6,701 nucleotides of DNA from an uncultured Bacteroidota bacterium. Lineage in GTDB: Bacteria; Bacteroidota; Bacteroidia; Chitinophagales; Chitinophagaceae. The stretch is from NCBI GenBank assembly GCA_946479055.1, contig CAMLEX010000292.1:1-6701 (forward strand), given 5' to 3'. The translations under genes and the position numbers were made by a program. Shown one piece after another: positions 1 through 6,290 of the stretch (its first letter is position 1; every line of letters begins with the position of its first letter). The notes beneath the pieces are model-generated. The model was given only the letters and a program-made list of their open reading frames with translations, did not search any database and was not told where the DNA came from.

Positions 1-334
1 ATTGCCTTTGGGCTGGAAACAAAAACTATCGTTCTCTGTTGCCGTGCTGCATCAGCCTAAAATTGTTTTCCTTGATGAACCCACCGGCGGTGTAGATCCG
101 GTAACCCGCCGGCAATTCTGGGACCTGATCTATGAAGCTGCCCATAATGGCGTCACCATTTTCGTTACTACGCATTATATGGACGAGGCGGAATATTGCA
201 ATCGCATTTCTATTATGGTGGATGGACACATCAGGGCATTGGATACTCCAACCAATCTGAAACAACAATTTGGCGTTTCTTCTATGGATGAAGTATTTTT
301 TGAATTAGCAAGAGGAGCAAAAAGAGGAGACTAA
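1..334 (+). CDS. ABC transporter ATP-binding protein, C-terminal part (YbhF-like), 5' end outside window
   Basis: This is the last ~110 residues of an ATPase subunit that powers an inner-membrane ABC exporter. The reading frame is open to the left edge, so the TTG at position 2 is an internal Leu codon rather than a start. Counting from that codon, the signature region reads LPLGWKQKLS (1-10) instead of the usual LSGGQ. Walker B is IVFLDE (21-26), the D-loop is GGVD (29-32), and the switch His is H58 in TTHYMDEAE. The LPLG(F/W)KQ signature and a following GVDPxTRRxFW are, from family knowledge, typical of the second nucleotide-binding domain of YbhF/RbbA-type proteins, so the full gene may encode two fused ATPase domains; that part is not visible. 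The end SSMDEVFFELA is the usual C-terminal motif. The stop lies 17 bp before the first permease gene, which indicates one operon. The family is certain; the substrate is unknown. Confidence 0.93.
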   Translation, partial: LPLGWKQKLSFSVAVLHQPKIVFLDEPTGGVDPVTRRQFWDLIYEAAHNGVTIFVTTHYMDEAEYCNRISIMVDGHIRALDTPTNLKQQFGVSSMDEVFFELARGAKRGD

Positions 335-351
335 TCTTTTAAAAGCAAGGC

Positions 352-1458
352 ATGAAGCAGTTTATCGTATTTGTAAAAAAAGAATTTTTCCATGTGCTGC
401 GTGACAGGAAAACATTGCTGATCCTTTTCGGCCTGCCCATTGTTCAGATATTGATATTCGGCTTTGCATTGACCAACGAAGTAAAAAATTCAAAGATCAT
501 CATCGCCGATCAGGCAAAAGATATTGCTTCACAACAACTGATCACTAAAATAGAAGCAAGCAATTATTTTGAGATCGAAAGATCGGTAATGAGCAGAAAT
601 GAAATTGAAAATGAATTTAAAAAAGGTAAAACCAGGGTAGCCATCCTATTTCCCGAGAATTTTAATCATGATCTTTTACATCAGAACAAAGCACAGTTGC
701 AGGTTATAGCTGATGCTTCCGATCCCAATATTGCGACTACCTTGACTAATTATCTATCCTCTATCGTATCGGATTATCAATCCGGGCTAAATGAAACAAG
801 CACTCAGCGTTATCGTATTTTGACAGAAACAAGAATGCTATATAATCCTCAATTAAAAGGTGAACACAATTTTGTGCCTGGAGTAATGGCCCTGGTACTT
901 ATGCTAGTCTGCGTGATGATGACAGCCATTTCTATTGTGAAAGAAAAAGAAACCGGAACGATGGAGATACTTCTGGTATCACCTTTTAAACCTTTATTGG
1001 TTATATTATCCAAAGCGGTCCCCTACCTGGTACTCTCTTTAGTAAATGTAGCTTCCATATTATTGCTAAGTGTTTTTGTACTGAAGTTACCAATCAATGG
1101 AAGTGCAGTTTTATTATTCGCGGAAAGCACTTTATTTATCATCACTTGTTTATCGCTTGGCTTGCTGATATCTGTCAGAACCCAATCACAGCAGGTAGCC
1201 ATGCTTATTTCACTGATGGGTATGTTATTACCTACCCTTTTATTCAGCGGGTTTATGTTTCCCATTGAAAATATGCCGAAAGCCTTACAGTGGATTTCCA
1301 ATGCCATTCCGGCAAAATGGTTTTATATCATTGTAAAATCGATCATGATCAAAGGAGTTGGGTTTGCGGCAATCTGGAAAGAAACACTGATCCTATTGGG
1401 TATTACTCTTTTCCTGATAGCCGTCAGTCTTAAAAATTTTAAAACACGTTTGGCATGA
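352..1458 (+). CDS. ABC-2 type exporter permease (YbhS-like)
   Basis: This is the first of two membrane subunits of the exporter, 368 aa, a normal length for the family. A short cytoplasmic N-terminus (KKEFFHVLRDRK) leads into TM1 at about 21-41. A soluble extracytoplasmic domain of ~130 residues follows (42-172), then a cluster of hydrophobic segments at roughly 174-194, 213-244, 252-274, 280-303 and 343-360. The motif VPGV (175-178) opens TM2, and EKETGTMEILLVSP (198-211) is the conserved cytoplasmic loop that contacts the ATPase in ABC-2 permeases. The start ATG lies 17 bp after the ATPase stop, preceded by a purine-rich AAGCAAGG. The stop overlaps the next start by ATGA, so translation is probably coupled. 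In E. coli the matching order is ybhF-ybhS-ybhR. By analogy the substrate could be a drug, a cation or a lipid-like compound, but the sequence does not say which. Confidence 0.93.
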   Translation: MKQFIVFVKKEFFHVLRDRKTLLILFGLPIVQILIFGFALTNEVKNSKIIIADQAKDIASQQLITKIEASNYFEIERSVMSRNEIENEFKKGKTRVAILFPENFNHDLLHQNKAQLQVIADASDPNIATTLTNYLSSIVSDYQSGLNETSTQRYRILTETRMLYNPQLKGEHNFVPGVMALVLMLVCVMMTAISIVKEKETGTMEILLVSPFKPLLVILSKAVPYLVLSLVNVASILLLSVFVLKLPINGSAVLLFAESTLFIITCLSLGLLISVRTQSQQVAMLISLMGMLLPTLLFSGFMFPIENMPKALQWISNAIPAKWFYIIVKSIMIKGVGFAAIWKETLILLGITLFLIAVSLKNFKTRLA

Positions 1459-2573
1459 GAACAATAAAATTTCTTTTGCAAAAAGAATTCCGCCAGATAT
1501 TCCGCAATAAAGCTATAGTTGCAATAATCTTAGTAGTACCCGTGATACAGCTATTGATATTACCGCTTGCCGCTAATTACGAAGTAAAGAATATTAACCT
1601 CTCCGTGGTGGACAATGATCATTCCAGCTATTCTGAAAAATTGATCTCCACTATTACTGCTTCCAGTTACTATAAACTTACAGGCGTCAATGCTTCATTT
1701 AAAGAAGCGTTCCAATTGATTGAAGCCGATGAGGCGGATCTTGTACTGGAGATACCACAGGGGTTTGAACAAAACCTGGTGCGTGAAAACGAACAGACCT
1801 TATTTATAGCCATCAATGCGATCAACGGGTCAAAGGCAAACCTGGGTGGAGCTTATTTAAACAATATCATCCGGAATTTTAATACAGATATCCGGCTGCA
1901 GTTAACAACTCCGGGCAAATTAAATTCATTGCCTTCTATTGAAATCGTTTCATCCAACTGGTTCAATCCGCTAATGAACTACCGGTTTTTTATGGTGCCG
2001 GGAATTTTAGCCATCTTAGTAACCATGGTTGGTGGTTATCTCACTGCATTGAATATTGTAAAAGAAAAAGAGGTCGGCACCATCGAACAGATCAATGTAA
2101 CGCCGATAAAAAAATATCATTTTATCCTCGGCAAACTAATTCCTTTCTGGATACTCGGGCTTGTTGTTTTTTCTTTGGGTCTTACTGTTTCCGCTCTTGT
2201 GTATGGAATAGTTCCAAAGGGAAGCCTTCTGTTGCTATATAGTTTTATTGCCGTTTACCTGCTGGCGGTTCTGGGCCTAGGTTTGCTGATCTCAACTTTT
2301 TGTGAAACACAGCAACAGGCCATGTTCATTGCTTTTTTCTTTTTAATGATCTTTATTCTGATGGGTGGTTTATTTACTTCTATTGACAGTATGCCTGGTT
2401 GGGCCAAATTCATTGCCAGGTTAAACCCGGTAAGCTATATGATAGATGTGATGAGAATGGTTGTATTAAAAGGAAGTGGCTTTAACGATATAAAATATCA
2501 CCTGGGAAAAATAGTTCTGTTTGCTGTTGTATTGAATAGTTGGGCCATCTGGAATTATAAAAAGACTTCCTGA
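1455..2573 (+). CDS. ABC-2 type exporter permease (YbhR-like)
   Basis: This is the second permease, 372 aa, a paralogue of the upstream gene with the same plan. It has a cytoplasmic start (LLQKEFRQIFRNK), TM1 at about 19-40, a periplasmic domain at 41-175, then hydrophobic segments near 181-201, 221-250, 255-280, 287-309 and 352-366. Shared landmarks are NYEVKN after TM1 (TNEVKN in the partner), WFNPLMNYRFFMVPG before TM2 (169-183), and the ATPase-contacting loop EKEVGTIEQINVTP (204-217). The two proteins presumably form a heterodimer that carries substrate across the inner membrane, driven by the ATPase encoded upstream. It is the last gene of the operon: 43 bp after its stop comes the end of a gene on the other strand, and I see no clear terminator hairpin in that gap. 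Family assignment is firm; the ybhR name is by position and similarity only. Confidence 0.93.
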   Translation: MRTIKFLLQKEFRQIFRNKAIVAIILVVPVIQLLILPLAANYEVKNINLSVVDNDHSSYSEKLISTITASSYYKLTGVNASFKEAFQLIEADEADLVLEIPQGFEQNLVRENEQTLFIAINAINGSKANLGGAYLNNIIRNFNTDIRLQLTTPGKLNSLPSIEIVSSNWFNPLMNYRFFMVPGILAILVTMVGGYLTALNIVKEKEVGTIEQINVTPIKKYHFILGKLIPFWILGLVVFSLGLTVSALVYGIVPKGSLLLLYSFIAVYLLAVLGLGLLISTFCETQQQAMFIAFFFLMIFILMGGLFTSIDSMPGWAKFIARLNPVSYMIDVMRMVVLKGSGFNDIKYHLGKIVLFAVVLNSWAIWNYKKTS

Positions 2574-2616
2574 ATGGAAAATATGAGTATATCCAGACCA
2601 TACTAGACGGAATAAA

Positions 2617-3063
2617 TTAGTTAGCATAGAATTTCAATGACCCTTCTAATTCTACATCCAGATCGCTATCGAAAAGGAACTTATATAGCTTAACACTCTT
2701 TCCGTTATTGTAAAACATAAAAATAAATCGATAAAAATTATTCTCATACTTAGCCAAATAACTGTAAATACTAATATCATCTTCAATATATCTTTTCTTT
2801 AGCATCCTATATCCAATATACGGGCCTGATCCTTCATTTATTAAAATAAAGCTGCTCTTTAAATTAAGTGTTGTTGAGTCTTTTGAATTAATGCTTGGAT
2901 TAGACGCCAGCAAATGATCAAGAGCCAATCCCGGTTTTTTTGTTTTTATAATTGAAAAAAAAGAGTCAATTAATGGTAGGGCACTTTTATCTATTTTATT
3001 CTTACTTGATGAGGAATTGCATCCCATAGCAATTAAAATGAATAGGCCTAATACTGCTTTCAT
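2617..3063 (-). CDS. small lipoprotein of unknown function, possibly NTF2-like fold
   Basis: A 148-aa protein with a short lipoprotein signal: MKAVLGLFILIAMG followed by C15. The lipobox (A-M-G-C) is slightly relaxed, as is common in Bacteroidetes. After the Cys comes a polar Ser/Lys/Asn linker (16-25), then a helix-like stretch (PLIDSFFSIIKTKKPGLALDHLLA, about 30-53) and a β-rich second half with GSGPYIGYRMLKK (78-90), ISIYSYLAKYENNFYRFIFMFY (97-118) and LYKFLFDSDLDVEL (126-139). A leading helix with an Ala-Leu-Asp repeat-like segment, then β-strands and a terminal FxFDxDLDxEL, resembles a conserved hypothetical Bacteroidetes group and suggests an NTF2-like fold; this is inference from pattern. 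The protein is expected to sit in the membrane or outer-membrane leaflet facing the periplasm. It stands alone, convergent with the exporter and divergent from the SDR gene. No exact TAnnTTTG promoter lies on the minus strand upstream. The ATG start is supported by the signal peptide. Confidence 0.8.
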   Translation of the reverse strand: MKAVLGLFILIAMGCNSSSSKNKIDKSALPLIDSFFSIIKTKKPGLALDHLLASNPSINSKDSTTLNLKSSFILINEGSGPYIGYRMLKKRYIEDDISIYSYLAKYENNFYRFIFMFYNNGKSVKLYKFLFDSDLDVELEGSLKFYAN

Positions 3064-3161
3064 GCTTTAATATTTTGATTACCTATTGGAACCTCTATAC
3101 TTTTTTTGTTGCGGGGTCTTCGCTTTTCAGAAATATATAGTACCACTGTTATAACGGATAA

Positions 3162-3250
3162 ATATACGACGTTTTATATACGGCGGAGTCGTAACCATTC
3201 GCATAAATCATGCAGCTTCCCTGAATCATAGAGCCGTATATTTATGATTC
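3162..3250. repeat. cluster of ATATACGRC repeats and two stem-loops with complementary loops
   Basis: Three copies of the 9-mer ATATACGRC lie here: ATATACGAC at 3162-3170 and ATATACGGC at 3176-3184, both on plus, and the exact reverse complement GCCGTATAT at 3233-3241. Around them are two inverted repeats. TACGAC (3165-3170) pairs with GTCGTA (3188-3193), leaving a 17-nt loop. GAATCATA (3223-3230) pairs with TATGATTC (3243-3250), leaving a 12-nt loop. The second and third 9-mers fall inside these two loops and are perfectly complementary, so as RNA the loops could kiss. A minor GCAT/ATGC hairpin (3201-3213) sits between them. As DNA, the same bases could be repeated protein-binding sites. The repeats are seen directly; either function is inference. 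The element lies upstream of the likely SDR start site, which favours the DNA-operator reading for that gene. Confidence 0.45.
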
Positions 3251-3304
3251 GACAAAAAATAAACCTCTATCTGCGGGACTGAATCTGTAAATTGAAGCAA
3301 TAAA

Positions 3305-3332
3305 GTTGTTTTTCATTTCTCAATTAAATTTG
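3305..3332 (+). promoter_or_regulatory. probable Bacteroidetes-type promoter for the SDR-GNAT operon
   Basis: TAAATTTG at 3325-3332 matches the Bacteroidetes -7 consensus TAnnTTTG exactly. GTTG at 3305-3308 is a one-mismatch -33 element (TTTG) with a 16-nt spacer, slightly short. Transcription would begin near 3338-3340, giving a leader of about 24 nt before the ATG at 3363. This pattern can occur by chance in AT-rich DNA; its placement is what supports it. Confidence 0.5.
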
Positions 3333-3362
3333 CCCATTTTTAAATTTTAAAACTCTTAAAGT

Positions 3363-4124
3363 ATGCGGTTCAAAGACAAAACAGCTATTGTCACAGGAGC
3401 AGGCCAGGGAATTGGTTTTGAAATTTGCAGGCAATTAGTAAAAGAAAGGGCGAATGTTATCTTAAATGATATTGACTCTGTTTTGGCTGACAATGCTGCC
3501 AAACAAATCAGTGATGAAATGAAGGGGAGTTGCTTATCAGTTCCCGGAGATTCCAGCGACATGGATTGTATTCAAACAATGGTGAATAAGGCAGTAACAA
3601 CATTTGGCCAGTTGGATATTGTCATTGCGAATGCGGGCATTACTTTATTCGGAGAATTTTTTAACTATTCGCCGGATGCTTTTTACAGGGTAATGCAGGT
3701 AAACTTAGGCGGTACTTTTTTTCTGGCGCAGGCCGCAGCCAATCAAATGAAACAACAACAATCGGGAGGATCTTTGTTATTTATGTCTTCCGTTACGGGT
3801 CACCAAGCACATAAAAATCTGGCGGCCTATGGCATGAGTAAGGCAGCTTTGGAAATGCTGGCCAAAAATCTAGTGATTGAACTTTCGCAACACAATATCA
3901 ATGTCAACACCATTGCTCCCGGAGCTACAACAACTGAAAGAACGTTGAACGATCCTGCCTATCAAGCTACCTGGTCGAAGATTACACCTATGGGAAAACC
4001 TGCGAGTGTTGCCGATATAGCCAATGCCGCTTTATTTCTTGTTTTAGAGGAGTCCAGGCATATCACAGGGCAAAATATTATTGTGGATGGTGGCTGGACG
4101 AGTATCAGTCCATCGCCTTTTTGA
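3363..4124 (+). CDS. SDR-family NAD(P)-dependent oxidoreductase
   Basis: A 253-aa classical short-chain dehydrogenase/reductase, a cytoplasmic enzyme that interconverts an alcohol and a carbonyl. All hallmarks are present: the glycine-rich cofactor motif TGAGQGIG (11-18), D63 after the third strand, NAG (90-92), N114, catalytic S143, and Y156-x3-K160. D36 at the end of the second strand (NDID) usually favours NAD(H) over NADP(H). PGATTTERT (191-199) begins the substrate-cap region and GQNIIVDGGW (237-246) is the standard C-terminal strand. The length is typical of FabG-like or sugar/steroid alcohol dehydrogenases, and the motifs cannot separate these; it should not be called FabG from sequence alone. 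The ATG is the only start in good register with the glycine motif, and no Shine-Dalgarno precedes it. Only 8 bp separate it from the acetyltransferase gene, so the two form an operon. Confidence 0.93.
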   Translation: MRFKDKTAIVTGAGQGIGFEICRQLVKERANVILNDIDSVLADNAAKQISDEMKGSCLSVPGDSSDMDCIQTMVNKAVTTFGQLDIVIANAGITLFGEFFNYSPDAFYRVMQVNLGGTFFLAQAAANQMKQQQSGGSLLFMSSVTGHQAHKNLAAYGMSKAALEMLAKNLVIELSQHNINVNTIAPGATTTERTLNDPAYQATWSKITPMGKPASVADIANAALFLVLEESRHITGQNIIVDGGWTSISPSPF

Positions 4125-4132
4125 TTTAAGCT

Positions 4133-4627
4133 ATGTTTATGGACATTGAGGCACACACTTATACTGATTTATACAAACAGCAAACCACCGATCTTATTCT
4201 GTCCATTCAACAAACAGAGTTTGGCATACCCATTACGCTGGAAGATCAGCCTGATCTAAATAATATTCCTTCCTTTTATCAAACCAATAACGGAAACTTC
4301 TGGATAGTTGTTATTGAAAATAAAGTTGCGGGTACAATAGCTTTATTAGATATTGGAAACTCCCGTGGCGCACTTCGAAAAATGTTTGTTCATAAAGATT
4401 TCCGTGGAAAAGAATATGGTGTTGGACAGGTATTATTGAACACCCTATTCAAATGGGCAAGGCAAAATAATTTTAAGGAGATATTATTGGGAACGACGGA
4501 TAAATTTATAGCAGCACAACGATTTTATGAAAAAAATGGTTTTGAGGAAGTAGAAAAACAATCATTACCCAATGAGTTTCCGGTGATGGAAGTTGATGTA
4601 AAATTTTATAGATACATTATGTCATGA
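4133..4627 (+). CDS. GNAT-family N-acetyltransferase
   Basis: A 164-aa acetyl-CoA-dependent acyltransferase of the GNAT fold, cytoplasmic. The N-terminal helix region has QQTEFGIPITLEDQPDL (26-42). A β-hairpin follows, with NGNFWIVVIENKVAGTIALLD (53-73). Motif A is LRKMFVHKDFRGKEYGVG (81-98), with the R91-G92...G96-V-G98 pyrophosphate loop. The last conserved part is AAQRFYEKNGFEEV near 128-141, typical of motif B. The EFGIPITLEDQPDL/FYQ/LRKMFVH/GTT combination is, from memory, a well-conserved GNAT subgroup seen across bacteria, sometimes attached to MarR-type regulators; here it stands alone. Its substrate is unknown. Two ATG codons compete for the start, 4133 and 4139, and neither has a convincing ribosome site; the longer form is given. 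It is the second gene of the SDR operon. Confidence 0.9.
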   Translation: MFMDIEAHTYTDLYKQQTTDLILSIQQTEFGIPITLEDQPDLNNIPSFYQTNNGNFWIVVIENKVAGTIALLDIGNSRGALRKMFVHKDFRGKEYGVGQVLLNTLFKWARQNNFKEILLGTTDKFIAAQRFYEKNGFEEVEKQSLPNEFPVMEVDVKFYRYIMS

Positions 4628-4650
4628 AATTTATTTTTAAATGATCGAAC

Positions 4651-4676
4651 CCCGCCCGGATGACCGGTCGGACGGG
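4651..4676. repeat. GC-rich imperfect inverted repeat
   Basis: CCCGCCCG (4651-4658) and CGGACGGG (4669-4676) form an 8-position stem with one C-A mismatch around a 10-nt loop. The loop and right arm contain the perfect 8-bp palindrome GACCGGTC (4662-4669). The element is far richer in G+C than its surroundings and lies 24 bp after the GNAT stop. No T-run follows on plus, so it is a poor intrinsic terminator there. It may be a REP-like palindromic unit or a transcript-end stabiliser; that is inference. Confidence 0.4.
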
Positions 4677-4722
4677 CAGTTGTACACCAAATCATAACTA
4701 TTACGATGTTCTTGCTGCTATC

Positions 4723-4779
4723 CGTTAAAACTTTGTTTAACGCCGCGGTTGGCGTACCCATCTTTTATTTCTTTTTTTT
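4723..4779 (+). terminator. possible weak terminator for the SDR-GNAT operon
   Basis: CGTTAAA (4723-4729) and TTTAACG (4736-4742) form a perfect 7-bp stem with a 6-nt loop. ACGCC (4740-4744) with GGCGT (4751-4755) forms an overlapping second hairpin. A T-rich tract follows at 4763-4779, seven bases after the second stem. The tract is also the Lys-rich 3' end of the cytochrome gene read on the other strand. The gap between stem and T-run makes this a weak candidate. Confidence 0.25.
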
Positions 4780-6009
4780 ATCCGAATTAAATTTATTTAA
4801 AAAAGAATCTGTTGCTTCTTTATAAATTGCTATCCGGTGGCTACGAACAAAGTCGGGCGATGATTTGACAGGATCATTGGTTTGCAGGAAAATATTTTTG
4901 GAAGGCATAACGGGCATATGGCAATCAATGCAATTATTTTCGAGTATCATTTCCCCTGGGGGTTGAAAACTGCATTTTACCTGTGCCGTTTCTATTCCGC
5001 CATGACAGTTTAAACATTTGGATGAAAACAATTGTGGGTTATTAATTTCTATATTATGAATATTATGACAGGATGAACAATTCATTACCATTGCCTTTTT
5101 ATAACATGTACTTGATAAAAACAATCCCAACTGATTGCCATGCACATCCAGATTAGCACTGCTGTCTTCATCGTAAGTTGGTAAAGAAAATTCTTTCAGG
5201 TTGTCGCCCGTTTTAAAACTGAATACCGGCTGAATTGGCTCCCTTATTCCTGAATGACACAATCCGCAAACATCAAGGCTTTGAGATATACTTATTTGTT
5301 TTTTTGTAAGAATATAGTTCGCTTTTTTTTCACGGGGGTTTGATTGATGAAAATTTACATGATCTAAGGCGGGGCCATGACATCTCTCACAATTAACGCC
5401 ATATATAATGCTTTTACGATCAAAGTCAGTAACATTCTCAACCCCATTCACGAATTTTGCATTCGACCCATGGCATTCAATACACCTGCCTGAAATAATC
5501 CGGTTATAATAGGGAATAGTTTCGAAATAACCAGGGCTGTTGCACCAGCTCTTACCTGGAACATAATAAGACACCGGTAGCTGGAATAGGTTGTTTCCAT
5601 TCCAGTACAAGTAAGTTTGTCCCTTTCTGCCAGAGCCGATAACTACATCAAAGGGTTTACTTTGATAAGGCTCATCCCCTGCATATGCTGTTTGATAAAA
5701 CACCTCGCCTTTCTTTTCAATTTGAACAAAAACAAAGGGATTATAGCTATACCTGTTTTCCCCTTTTTTAATGCTTCCTTTAATAAACTCAGCAGCAGCA
5801 GGCCTGGAAGTAAGGTTATGAGCGGTGGAAACAAAGCTGTCATATATTGATTTATGACATGACATACATGCTTCGCTTCCGGCAAATCCATTTTCAATTA
5901 ATTTATAGGTTAGGTGGACAGCGGATTTATCAGCAAAAGAACTGCTGACAAGACTTCCTGTTATTACAAAAAGTACTAAAACAGCGGTGACAACTATTTT
6001 TTTCCTCAT
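4765..6009 (-). CDS. secreted seven-haem c-type cytochrome
   Basis: A 414-aa exported multihaem cytochrome. Residues 1-26 form a Sec signal peptide (basic RKK, hydrophobic core, likely cleavage after SFA), so haem would be attached outside the cytoplasm by a c-type maturation system. Seven CxxCH sites are present: C48-H52, C176-H180, C207-H211, C248-H252, C311-H315, C332-H336 and C360-H364 (the last followed by MP). Candidate distal haem ligands include H64, H217, H221, H290 (DVHGNQ), H318 and H391 (SHRI). Extra Cys residues are C156, C302 and C346. A ~120-residue haem-free insert lies between the first and second sites (53-175), rich in aromatics and Gly (GSGRKGQTYLYWNG). The arrangement resembles the cytochrome c554-like group, where similar proteins in other bacteria are often fused to TPR repeats; no TPR follows here, only a Lys-rich tail. 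The electron partner and reaction are unknown. Confidence 0.92.
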   Translation of the reverse strand: MRKKIVVTAVLVLFVITGSLVSSSFADKSAVHLTYKLIENGFAGSEACMSCHKSIYDSFVSTAHNLTSRPAAAEFIKGSIKKGENRYSYNPFVFVQIEKKGEVFYQTAYAGDEPYQSKPFDVVIGSGRKGQTYLYWNGNNLFQLPVSYYVPGKSWCNSPGYFETIPYYNRIISGRCIECHGSNAKFVNGVENVTDFDRKSIIYGVNCERCHGPALDHVNFHQSNPREKKANYILTKKQISISQSLDVCGLCHSGIREPIQPVFSFKTGDNLKEFSLPTYDEDSSANLDVHGNQLGLFLSSTCYKKAMVMNCSSCHNIHNIEINNPQLFSSKCLNCHGGIETAQVKCSFQPPGEMILENNCIDCHMPVMPSKNIFLQTNDPVKSSPDFVRSHRIAIYKEATDSFLNKFNSDKKKK

Positions 6010-6050
6010 ACAATTAAGCTGAAAGGAAATATAACCACGGCTTCACTCAA

Positions 6051-6079
6051 CAAAGGTAGAAGCAGAAAAGGTATTGAAA
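6051..6079 (-). promoter_or_regulatory. probable promoter of the cytochrome gene
   Basis: Read on the minus strand, TACCTTTG (6058-6051) matches the Bacteroidetes -7 consensus TAnnTTTG exactly. TTTC (6079-6076) is a one-mismatch -33 element at a 17-nt spacing. Transcription would start near 6045, leaving a leader of about 36 nt before the ATG at 6009. The geometry is good, but no experimental support exists within the sequence. Confidence 0.5.
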
Positions 6080-6230
6080 ACATGATTAGCTAAAATATTC
6101 CTGCTTGTCTGACCTTTTGTTCTTGCGGGGTTCTCAATAATCAGAAGATTGGCGAAGGCCCACAAAGACAAAAAAACAAGGTGAAATCACCAGGATCAGA
6201 ATATCTCAATAAGAAGAAAGATACTGTGCA

Positions 6231-6256
6231 AAAAATACCGGGCTGATCCAGCCCGG
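6231..6256 (-). terminator. intrinsic terminator downstream of the TonB-dependent receptor
   Basis: CCGGGCTG (6238-6245) and CAGCCCGG (6249-6256) form a perfect 8-bp GC-rich stem with a 3-nt loop. On the minus strand the stem is followed at once by TATTTTTT, the classic U-tract. It begins 34 bp past the receptor stop codon. The plus-strand side lacks a T-run, so it works for the minus strand only and separates the receptor transcript from the cytochrome gene. Confidence 0.85.
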
Positions 6257-6290
6257 CATTTAAACTATTTCAGTTTATTCTTTTTCCACT

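Larger units (their letters stand above)
3064..3362. other. divergent intergenic region between lipoprotein and SDR genes
   Basis: This 299-bp gap contains no credible gene in any frame. From left to right it holds a leader for the minus-strand lipoprotein; a TTTTGTT-GCGGGGT segment (3104-3132) that has a look-alike at 6115-6146; a cluster of short direct and inverted repeats (3162-3250, listed separately); an A-rich stretch; and the probable SDR promoter (3305-3332). The spacer is long for two divergent genes in a compact genome, so it is likely to carry regulatory information. Confidence 0.7.
6010..6290. other. intergenic region between TonB receptor end and cytochrome start
   Basis: No convincing gene is present in this 281-bp stretch. 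It contains the probable cytochrome promoter (6051-6079), a segment resembling 3104-3132 (6115-6146), the short perfect palindrome GGTGAAATCACC (6180-6191), and the receptor terminator (6231-6256). The palindrome may be an operator, but it lies about 120 bp upstream of the predicted promoter and is short enough to be chance. Confidence 0.6.

Noticed and set aside
2574..2616. Possible terminator between the exporter operon and the lipoprotein gene
   Set aside because: Only a 4-bp ACTA/TAGT pairing is visible and no T-run follows on either strand.
2813..2826. ATATACGGGC inside the lipoprotein gene, similar to the intergenic ATATACGRC repeat
   Set aside because: It has an extra G and lies in coding sequence where it encodes part of the GPYIGY segment; most likely chance.
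3064..3085. TATTTTG near 3070 as a plus-strand promoter that would transcribe the stem-loop cluster
   Set aside because: It lacks one T of the TAnnTTTG spacing and has no good -33 element at the right distance.
4640..4660. GGTTCGATC on the minus strand, resembling a tRNA TΨC loop
   Set aside because: The flanking bases do not form a 5-bp T-stem, and no acceptor, D or anticodon arm is found nearby, so it is not a tRNA or a convincing tRNA remnant.
5617..5897. Open frames on both strands inside the cytochrome gene (77 and 84 aa)
   Set aside because: They are shadows of the cytochrome frame, which has a signal peptide and seven haem motifs; the shadow proteins show no domain features.
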